NCBI GenBank assembly: GCA_004431415.1
Contig: QPMI01000202.1
Span: 1-64,000 of the forward strand
DNA: 64,000 nucleotides
Direction: 5' to 3'
Source: Cyanophora paradoxa
Lineage: Eukaryota > Glaucocystophyceae > Cyanophorales > Cyanophoraceae
Part shown: positions 56,001 to 64,000 of the stretch, piece by piece
Numbering within the stretch: the first letter of the stretch is position 1
How the letters are laid out: each line of letters opens with the position of its first letter
Translations under genes and position numbers: made by a program
The notes under the pieces: model-generated
Told to the model about the DNA's origin: nothing
Seen by the model: the letters and a program-made list of their open reading frames with translations, nothing else
Database searches by the model: none

Positions 56001-57124
56001 ACCTCGACGCGCGGGGGCACGGCGCTGAGGCAGGCGCGCGAGGCGCTGCGCCAGGAGGAGGGATACGGTGCGCGGGGCCGGCGGGAGGGGTACAGGCTCG
56101 ATCGCCTCTCACGCCTGCGTGCGCGCAGAGGGGTCTTTCCGCGGGGGCACGGCCCTGCAGAAGGCGCGCGAGGCCCTCCGGCAGGAAGAGGCGGCAGCAG
56201 CAGCGGCGGCGGCAGCGGCGGCGGGGGCGGGCGGGGCGGGGGCGGGGCGGGAGGCGGGGGAGGCGCCGCCGCCGCCGCGGCGGGTGAGCTCGTCGCTGGC
56301 GGCGATGCTGCGGGCGGAGGGCGTGGTGCCGGGGGCGCAGGGCCCCGGCGGGCAGGGCGGCCCCGCCGGGGCGCCGGGACTCGATGCGGCGCAGCAGCAG
56401 CGTGGCCGGCAACCTCTCCGAGGGCCCCCGCGGCGGCCCCCGCGGCCTCTCCGCCAACTCCCCGGCCGCCTACGCCCAGAGCCCGCTCGCCGCCGCCGTC
56501 CAGAAGCGCGAGCGGGGGCAGTCGCAGGACTCGCCCTCGAGCCTCGCGCCCAGCCCGCTCGCCCAGGCCGCCGCCGCCGCGGGGCAGCGGCGCGGCTCCG
56601 CCCACAACTCCCCCTCGACCTTCGGCGCCTCGCCCCTCGCGCAGGCGGCGGCGCAGGCCTCGGGCTCGTACGGCTCGCAGACGGCCGGCCTCGCCCGCCG
56701 CCTCTCGCCCTCCTCCCTCGGCGTCTCGCCCCTGCAGGCCGCCATCCAGGCCGCCAAGGCCGACGCCAGCGCCGAGCGCGCCGAGCGGGCGGAGCGGAGC
56801 ATCGAGCGCGGCTCGAGCCAGCTGCAGCAGCTGCGGCGCACGCTGTCCGCCCAAAAGGGCCTCCTCAACATAGAGGTCGGGGGCGCGCCGGCGAGCCAGA
56901 GCGTGGGCCCCGGCGGCTCCCCGCGGCTGCTGGGGCGGGGCGCCTCCTACTCGGCCCTCTCCGCGCTGGCCGAGGAGGAGACGGGGAGCTCGCGGCGGGG
57001 CCCCGGGAGCTCCAGGAAGCTCGGGGGCAGCGGGGGGGGCGACAGCCCCTCCTCCGCCTCCCGCGAGCCCGTCGGCGGCGCCGGCAACTCGGAGCGCGGC
57101 GCCTCCCGCCGCTACGCCTTCTGA
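53092..57124 (+). CDS. protein kinase with atypical HTD/DFE motifs, coiled coil and tandem exon repeats
   Basis: The start at 53092 (ATCATGGCG) gives MASKPLLLGRYELRNQSIST; exon 1 ends at 53166 and intron 53167-53384 follows. VEFAVDTKSHDPVVLKITSD contains the ATP-binding Lys. Then come DFVYAMYDAFEMP, FIAHAVARALQYLHSQG and LVHTDVK...PNNVV (about 53840-53945; HTD instead of HRD, Asp kept, Asn kept), WRLIDFEMLVHEGE (DFE instead of DFG, about 53968), TIGYLAPEAA and ALDIWSLGGMLYELYTGRTF, and LVPDEARDLLTQMLSKDPAA with RPSIEQVL. This is a complete Ser/Thr kinase-like fold. A long coiled coil follows (about 54630-55110), then eight tandem exons (55180-56190), a poly-Ala stretch and a Ser/Ala-rich tail with repeated SPLAQAA motifs, ending SRRYAF and TGA at 57122. 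The frame change near 56290-56380 needs one splice that was not fixed. Confidence 0.83.
55180..56190 (+). repeat. tandem exon array, eight copies of a 23-25-residue unit
   Basis: Eight phase-1 exons encode a unit of the type GGTALRQAREALRxEEGY preceded by ENTSTR. By eye they are 55180-55248, 55334-55405, 55464-55538, 55593-55667, 55725-55796, 55861-55935, 55996-56067 and one starting 56129. The internal copies are 72 or 75 nt. Introns are 54-85 nt, nearly all beginning GTGCGC and ending in CAG, several with a CTGACGCCGC block before the acceptor. All units are symmetric, so any subset can be skipped without breaking the frame. Confidence 0.9.
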
Positions 57125-57639
57125 CCCCCGAGTCGACTCGAGCTCGGGGCTTGCAGGTTCAACGTTTCAATTATTTCAGTTCCGGTATCCTGTGGCAGTG
57201 CTATAGCGCCTTGGAAGGGTGCGCGTAACAAACAATTTCAAATGCTGTACTTTAATTTCTTGACCGTAACGGGGCTTGCAAAATTGCGATCGGGCTCTGT
57301 ACTACGGTATGCACTTCGAAGCCTAGCGCTAGCTTGCATGGAGTTTGGCTCAGCGCTCAGGCTAGGCCTGGGCCTGTGATCATGATGATTGGAATCGCAG
57401 CCGCTGGGACTCGGAGCGCGAGCTCGTAGTCAGCCGAGTCGAGGAGCTTGGAGAGGGACCCCACGACCAGCCGAATTTTCGAAGACACTCGATTAAAGAC
57501 ATTTTCGCAGCCTTCGATTGAAGGCAGAACATAGGAAATTTCTGCGGCACTGCAACTGCAAAGACCCTAGCCTGCAAAACCCACTGAAGTTTTCCCTTAA
57601 CGATTCCTCATGATGACGAGTGAGAGGCCTCGGCGTGGT
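57125..57639. other. AT-rich convergent intergenic region
   Basis: About 515 bp between the kinase stop and the P-type ATPase stop, much lower in GC than either gene. No coding motif was recognised; presumed 3' untranslated regions. Confidence 0.6.
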
Positions 57640-60600
57640 CTACTCCTCGCGGTGCACGTGGAGGGCGCGCAGCTCGAGCTGCGGCCCCGCCGGCCCCGCC
57701 CGAGCCGCTGCGGCGCTCGCGACCCTCCCCGCCGGCGCCAGGGGCTCCGGCCCGCATGCCCCGCCCTCGACGTCGAGCTCCGGGGCCGCGGCCTCTGCGG
57801 GCGCCGGGAGCTGGGAGGGGGAGGGCGGGACGCCGAGAGCGCGGCGCTTGCAGGCCTGCCGCCCCCTCCCTCGCGATCCGCGGGGGGCGACGGGCCGGCG
57901 GGGGGCGGGGGCGGGCCTTGTAGGCCTCGCTGAAGAGGAGGAGGAGGAGGAGGGAGCCGGCGATGAGGGCCCACTCCCACGAGATCGGCGCCAGCCCGAA
58001 CACCTGCGCGCCCCGTCCAGTCAGCGCCTCTGATGTCGATCTTCTGCGCGTGCCGCGCGCCTCGTCGTTGAGGACGGGGATGTAGAAGAGGGCGGCCGTG
58101 AGGGCGAGCGGCCCCAGCACCGCGAAGAAGAGCGGCCTGCGGGATACGCGAGTCGGATCAAATCGGATCGGATCGAATTCGATCCCGGGGTGGGGCGCGC
58201 CGGGCGGGGCGCCAGGCCTGGCGGAAGACGGAGAGGCGCGGGTGGCGGATCAGGAAGGCCAGGCCCAGCAGCCTGCGGATCAGATCAGATCAGATCAGAT
58301 GAGATCTATGGGGACGGAGAAGGGCACGTGAAGGTGAGGGAGCCGAAGGCGGCGGAGCGCGCGCGGGGCACGTTCTCGCAGCCCGGGCCCTGCCCGCGCG
58401 CCCCCGTTCAGGCGGGCAGGGGGGTCCGGACGGGGGGAAGGGCCGGAGGGGGGCCGGCCGGAGGGGGGCCGGAGGGGGCACGTCGGAGTAGGAGCCGCAC
58501 TCGACGCCGTACTCCCCGTCGTAGTGCCCGAAGATCACCTGCGCGGGAGAGAGGGCCGCCTCGGCTGGGTTCTAGAGGGGCCCGGGGCGGGGCGGGCGGA
58601 CGACGCAGAAGGAGAGGAGGGAGAAGGCGCCCATGGCGAGGCCGTAGGCCGCCGTGTCCGCCACCAGCTGCCCCGGGGGGCCGAGGCGCGTGAGGCGGGG
58701 AGGGGGCGAGGGGAGGGCCGGGGCGTCTCGGGGGGGACCTCGGGGGTGAAGAGGCCCTCCACCGCCGACTTGGGCGGCCTGCTCGGGTGCGCCCATGGCC
58801 AGACGCCCTCAGACGCTCAGACCGGCGGCCGCTGAGACGCGCCGGGATCGGAGGCGGGCGGCGCACAGGAGCATGAGGTCGGGGGAAGCGGCCTCCGCCC
58901 CCAGCGCGATGTCCGCCGGCGTCCCCGTCACCTGCGGGGGGGGGGGGATCGGGAGGGGGTAGGGGATCCGGAGGGGGTAGGGGCACCATGTTGAGGTAGA
59001 GGACCTGGATGGCGGTCATCGGGAAGATGTAGCCCTCGCTGCTCGAGGGCGTGATCACGAGGGGCCGCCTCGAGGGGGGGGGGGGGGCGGGGGCGGGGCG
59101 GACGCGGCGGGGTCGTGCTGCTTGGGGAAGGTCCCGAAAACGAGGCCCACGACCAGCACGATCACCTGCCCGGCCCGCGCTCGCCCGGTGGGCCAGCGGG
59201 GCGCCGGGCCGGGCCGGGCGGGCGGGGCGGGCCTCGGCGACGTTGCCGGCGAGGAGGTGCACGAGGAACTTGCCGATGTTCGCGAAGATGCGCCGCCCGT
59301 CCTGCCGGCGCGCCCCCGCTGAGGGGCGGGGGCGGGGGGCGGGGGCGGGGCGGGTCTCGGGGGCGCGCCTCGACGGCGTGGACGATGGAGGCGAAGTTGT
59401 CGTCCGTCAGCACCTGCCCGTGCGCCCCGGCTCGCCCCGCGGCCCGCGCTCGGCCCAGCGAGCCCCGCGCGCCGCGCGGCACGCACGATGTCCGCCGCCT
59501 GCGCGCGAGCGCCCCCGCCGCTCCCTCAGCTCGCTCGGAGCGCTCGGGCAGGAGGGGTGCGGCGGGGGCGGGGCGGGGCGGGCCTCCTTGGTGACGTCGG
59601 AGCCGGCGAGGCCCATGGCGATGCCCACGTCCGCCCGCACGATCGACGGCGCGTCGTTCACCTGCCCCCGCCCCCCGTCACCAGCTGCAGCCGCAGGCGG
59701 CTGGCTCGCCGCCTCGCCCCCTCGCACCCCGTCGCCCGTCATCGCCACTGCGGCCCGGGGCGGTCAGCGGGGAGGGGGCGCAGGCGGGGGGCGAGCGGAG
59801 GGCGCGCCGTTCCTTTTGCGGCGCTTGAGGGCGTCGACGAGCTTCACCTGCGCCGGCGCGGCCCCGAGGGCGTCGGCGGGGCCGGCCCCGCGGGGCTTGG
59901 GGAGGGGCTCTCGCGACCTTCGAGTCCGGCGAGCAGCTGCGGCCGGCCGGGGCCGGGGCCGGGGCCGGTCAGCCGGCGCACCCGCGAAACAGCGCCCCGG
60001 CAGGCTCGGAGCTTCGACGCTATCGATATCCGAGGGATGCATAGGCCGACGAGCGCCGCCGCTCTAAACGCGAGTTTCACGGGGCGGGGCGAGGCGCGGA
60101 CCGGGCGAGGACGAGTGGCAGCTGCGCCATGGCGTCCTCCTGCCGCTCGCACCGCCGTCAGCCCGAACCAGCCGCAGCTCGGAGGCGGCCGCCGCGGCGG
60201 ACGCGCCTGCTCCGTCGTAAGGGCGTCGAACTCCTGAGGGCTGCGCGTGAGGGCGCGAGTTTCGTGCGGGGGGCGGGGGGCGGGAGGCACGGAAGCGGTC
60301 ATGACGAGGCCGGCGCGGCGGGCCTCCGCGGGGTCGAGTCCGGCCGGCACGATCCCCACCTGCCGCGCGATCGCCCCCGCCTGTGCCATACGGGATCCCA
60401 TCGCGTGAGCTCGAGCCGGCGGCAGGGCCGAATCGGTGATCGGTGACCGTGGAGGCGTGGTCGCCGGTGAGCATGTGGACGGTGATGCCGGCCCGCTGGC
60501 ACACCGCCACCGACCCCGCCGTCTCCCCCCGCGGCGGGTCGTAGATCCCCACCTGCCCCCGCCACCATCAGAGCGCGACGAAGCCTTGCGGGCTCGAAGG

Positions 60601-63600
60601 CCTTTCTAGAAGCCTTCGCGCGTGAGAGCTTGAGAGCTTTTCGGCCTAGGCCTAGGGAGCCTCCGGGGCGCACGAGGGCGAGGAACGTGAGCTCCTCCTC
60701 CACCCCCGCGCGCTCCGGCGCCTCCCCCCCGCCCCCGGCCACCGCCAGCGCCCCCGCCAGCGGGTCCGACGCCGGCAACTCCCGCCCCGCGAGCGCCAGC
60801 ACCCGCAGGCCCCGCTCCGCCATCTGCCGGTACCGGTTCCGCGCCCATTAGCTGGAGCGCGAAAACCCGCTCGGAGCGCGAAATTTGAGCCGCGAGCGGA
60901 ACGGCGCAGATTTGGATATTAGAGGATGCAGATTTCGCACGCATTCGCTATAGCGCGAAATTCGAGAATGCATGCCCGCTGCGAAATTCCAAACGCGAGC
61001 ACGCGAATGCCTCGCGCGTCCCGCAAAAATAAACGGACTGATCATGAGGCCGGGCCGGGCCGCACCGCCTCGGCGCGGGCGAGGGTACGCCACAGGAACC
61101 CGGCGTCCCCTCTCACCGAGACTGCCTGCGCGCCGGCCGCGATCAGCCCGTGATCGAGAGATCTGAGCCGGCGGCGCGGAGTCGAACTCGCGGGCCTGGG
61201 CGTGGGGCCCGGCGGCGCGGGCGGAGCAGAGGCGGAGGACGACCTCGGCGGCCCCCTTCGTGAACACCGTCACGGGGTCGCCCTGCGGCGTACGCGCATG
61301 CGCGGGGCGGCCGCGGATCGCCTGCGGGCGCGGAACGGAATGCCGAGCAGGGGCGCCGGCGCACGGGCTGGGGACCGACGACGGCCACGGACATCCTCTG
61401 CTCGCGTGATGCTCAGCGGACGCCAGCTGGCCATGGGGCGACGCGAGTTCACTTTGAGGGTCGAGTCGAAGTCGTACTGGTGGGCGACACGGGCCCCGCC
61501 ATGGCCAGCGGCGAGGAGGGCGTCGCGGGACACGCCGGCCTTCGCCGCCAGCACCACCAGCGCCACCTCCGTCCTGCCGCCCCCGTCGAGCCGCATCAAA
61601 CAGCGCCGGCGTGGAACGCCGAAGTTGCAGCCAATGTAAACGAAATGGTTCCAAGCGCAGTACAGGCGCTTCAACTTAGAGCTTGCGCGCGCGCGCTCAC
61701 GGGTCGCCCGTCGCGACCCACTGTCCGGGGCCCTCGGCATCGGGTCCGGGAGCCGTCCCCGGGGCCTGGCTCAGCGTGGCCTGCCGCGGGGTCAGGGTCC
61801 GGGGGGTGGCGGGGGCGGGGGCCGGGGGCGGGCGGACGTTGTTGCAGAGGGCGGCGCAGTGGAGGGCGAGGCGGAGGGCGGCGTCGCGCCCCGCGTCGAC
61901 GGGGGGCCCCGCCGCGTCGCCCTCCTCCAGGAACTCCCCCACCGGCGCGATCCCCGCCCCCGTCACTGCCCCCCGAACCCCTCAGCCCGGCTGCTGGGGC
62001 CGGGGCCGGGGCCGGGGCCGGGGCCGGGGCGGGGCGGGCCGCGGAGGAGGCGCTCCCCCGCGACGTCGAGCGCCACCGCCACCATCCGCCCCTGCGTCTG
62101 CCCACGCGCCCCGCCCCGCGCTTCAGAAGGTCGAGGCGGTGTTCTCGTGACGGAATGATCGCGAGCTGACCAGCGTCCCAGTCTTGTCCTGCCAAGGAGG
62201 CGGATCGGAGGTCAGCGGCGGCCTGGGGAGCTGAGCTGCGGGGCGGGGCGGGGCGGACGGAGCAGATGTCGGTGACGGCGCCGAGGGCCTCGAGCGAGTT
62301 CAGCTTCCGCACCACCGCCCGCTGCCCCCCGCCCGGTACCCGTCGGACCTCGCCTCCAGTTCGAACAACTCTTCCCGCCCGATCGCGACTCGAGCGCGCA
62401 CCTTCTTTGCCATGCGCCGGACACCGATCGCCTGCGGGGGCGCAGGGCTCAGATCTAGATCTAGAGCAGCGCGCGCGGGCGGCTTGAATGGCGCGCCATG
62501 GTGACGGTGAGGACGGCGACGAGCCCCTCCGGGATGATCTGCCGCCCCGGGCCGTCACCGTCAACGCTCCCCTCGACGCGTACGTCGACCGGAGACTCAA
62601 AGGGAGATCTAGATCTGGATTGGAGCATCTGCGGGCCGGGGGGCGGGGCGGGGCGGGGCGGACGGCGATGGCGACGCTGATGGAGTAGAGGGCGATCTCG
62701 TGGGCGTCCCCCGAGAACTGCGCCCGGCCATCAACACTGCACGCGCTTCGAGACTCTCCGCCCGCGCGCGCACCCCGTAGCGAGCGAAGACGACGAGGAC
62801 GGTGAGCCCGCCGAAGAGGAAGAGGGCGAACCCCAGGTAGTTCATCCGCCGCTGCGTAACGCGGACGTGAGGCGAGCTGGAGTTCGTCTGTCACAGCCGG
62901 TCGCAATCGGTTCCGGAGCGACGACCGCGGCCGGTCGCGCCTGCAGCGGGGTGGCGACGTGCTTGGGCTGGAGCTTCTCGGCAATGTGCCCGAGCTCGGT
63001 CGCCATCCCCGTCGCCGTCGCCACGCCCCTCGCCCGGCCCCGCGTCACGATCGTGTTCTTGAACGCCATCTGCTCTTCCCCCTCAAAGTTAATTCTCGAC
63101 GAAGCCGAGAAGAGGCCGGGCTGAAATTTAGGGGCGCGCGTTCGTGCGATCTCCCACGGGCGGAGGCAGGTCGGTCGGGGGCAGCGGCTCAACGGTTTTC
63201 CTGTGCGCTCGCGCAGGCGCGGTACCGGTCAACACGTCGTAAGTCGAATGTGAAGGCTGCAGCTGGATCCGATCGCGAACTGTCGTTCCGCGGGCCGCGC
63301 GGCGCACCGTACGGGGTTCGCCTCGCCGGTGAGGAGCGCCTCGTCGGCCTCCATCCCAGCCACCGACGCGAGCCGCATGTCGCACGGCACCTGGCCGCCC
63401 CGCGCTGAAGGCTCAGGACCACAGCTGTGCGGGACGGCGGCGCGCAGTCGCGAGCGGCGCGCGCGCCTGGTTGCCGTCCTCCAAGAGCACAAGGTCGCCG
63501 GGGACGACCTCGTCGGTGCTGATCTCTTGCTCCCTGCCGCCTCGCACCACCCGCGCCACAGCTGAAATTAGCAGTCAGCGGAACTGAAATATGGCATTGG

Positions 63601-64000
63601 GACATGTACATATGCATGGAGATATCGATGATGATTTTGCGCACGGGCTGTGGACTTTTTCAGAGCCGCCAGCGTCTTCTCGGCGCGAAACTCCTGAAAA
63701 TACCTGCACGCAAAAGTGAACGATGACATTGTCGGCTCAGCAATTTTTGCAGCGCTGCACACGTGCATCCGCGAAATTATCCTAGCCCGGATCCGGATGT
63801 CGCGTGCTGCGGCCGCCCCCCGGCCCTTTACAGCTAGCGCTGCGCCGCACCCGACGAGGACGTTGAAAACAATGACGGTGCCGATGACGGCCGCGTCGAT
63901 GGCCTCCTGGAAGACGATCGTCACAACCAGCGCCGCGTAGAGAATGAGGATGATCGGCGCCGTCATGTGCTCCACTGGCCGGCGCCGTCAAGCGGCGCGC
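57640..64000 (-). CDS. P-type cation-transporting ATPase (type II, Ca2+/Na+/K+-like), 5' end outside window
   Basis: Membrane pump. From the right edge leftward: IILILYAALVVTIVFQEAID (about 63960), the A-domain VPGDLVLLEDGN, VPCDMRLASVAGMEADEALL and TGEANP (about 63310), NTIVTRGRARGVATATGMAT (about 63040), membrane span NYLGFALFLFGGLTVLVVFA (about 62830), IIPEGLVAVLTVTMA (TM4 PEGL ion-site motif, about 62540), SLEALGAVTDICS|DKTGTL|TQGRMVVALDVAGE (phosphorylation site over two introns), VFTKGAAEVVLRLCSA (about 61260), GIYDPPRGETAGSVAVCQ and VHMLTGDHAST (about 60450-60550), MTGDGV|NDAPSIVRADVGIAMG (about 59640-59740), TDDNFASIVHAVE, NIGKFLVHLLAGNVAEA (about 59230-59290), VLYLNMVTGTPADIALGAEA (about 58900-59010) and several C-terminal spans, ending LELRALHVHREE and TAG at 57640. 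All catalytic motifs are present. PEGL and the TM6 sequence point to type II; Ca2+ versus Na+ cannot be decided. Confidence 0.9.
58278..58306 (+). repeat. (GATCA)n short tandem repeat
   Basis: Four to five GATCA units then GATGAGATC, inside an intron of the P-type ATPase gene. A related CGGATCGGATCGAATTCGAT stretch lies at about 58155-58185 in the preceding intron. Confidence 0.85.
62171..62188 (-). other. 18-nt microexon encoding DKTGTL of the P-type ATPase
   Basis: On the minus strand the preceding exon ends GACATCTGCTCC at 62259. Intron 62189-62258 (70 nt, GTCCGCC...TTGGCAG) precedes GACAAGACTGGGACGCTG, and intron 62098-62170 (73 nt, GTCAGCT...GGGCAG) follows, leading to ACGCAGGGGCGGATGGTG. 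Both junctions are phase 0. The result is I-C-S-D-K-T-G-T-L-T-Q-G-R-M, the invariant phosphorylation loop. Confidence 0.88.

Noticed and set aside
56384-57124. Separate small gene at the 3' end of the kinase gene
   Set aside because: It lacks its own promoter gap and continues the Ala/Ser-rich tail; a splice or small frame change near 56300 joins it to the array.

Overview
The window is nuclear DNA from a eukaryote, most likely a very GC-rich unicellular flagellated alga. Almost every gene is cut by many short (about 50-140 nt) GC-rich introns. Most introns start GTGCG/GTCCG, many start GC instead of GT, and most carry a CTGA/CTCA branch-like motif shortly before a CAG acceptor. Abundant GC-AG introns, a TmcB/TmcC-type membrane protein, an expanded MIB/HERC2-type ubiquitin ligase and a tyrosine-recombinase retrotransposon would fit a haptophyte-like or pelagophyte-like alga, but the lineage cannot be fixed from this sequence alone. 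Coding models below are outer bounds; exons were joined by hand where conserved motifs allowed it.

Layout. 1-1634 (-): GT10 fucosyltransferase, cut by the window edge. 2682-10391 (+): large TmcB/TmcC-like polytopic membrane protein. 11114-17142 (+): decayed DIRS/PAT/Ngaro-type retrotransposon (gag, RT, RNase H, tyrosine recombinase) with split direct repeats A1...B1A2...B2. 17178-~19740 (-): WD40 protein. 20191-21440 (+): p23/Sba1 Hsp90 co-chaperone. 21577-23547 (-): FAM221-type cysteine-rich protein ending in a zinc ribbon. 24443-25575 (+): unrecognised charged protein. 26112-28348 (-): glutamate 5-kinase with PUA domain (proline synthesis). 28982-30646 (+): BRO1-domain protein. 30886-41779 (-): giant RING protein with about a dozen MIB/HERC2 modules, SPRY-like modules and cysteine clusters. 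42239-49384 (+): nephrocystin-3-like DUF4062-NTPase-TPR protein with one 42-residue TPR per exon. 50008-~52327 (-): TIR-domain protein. 53092-57124 (+): protein kinase with atypical HTD/DFE motifs, coiled coil and a tandem exon array. 57640-64000 (-): P-type cation ATPase, cut by the window edge.

The genes do not form an operon-like pathway; they are independent eukaryotic loci with alternating orientation and short, relatively AT-richer spacers. The most distinctive features are: (1) microexons carrying catalytic motifs (18 nt for DKTGTL of the ATPase, 9 nt for the GKS of the NTPase P-loop, about 11 nt for the candidate TIR glutamate); (2) two arrays with one repeat unit per exon, where homologous splice sites switch between GT and GC donors; (3) the retrotransposon with its internal B1A2 junction between gag and RT; (4) the giant MIB/HERC2 array protein. 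No rRNA, tRNA or CRISPR was found.
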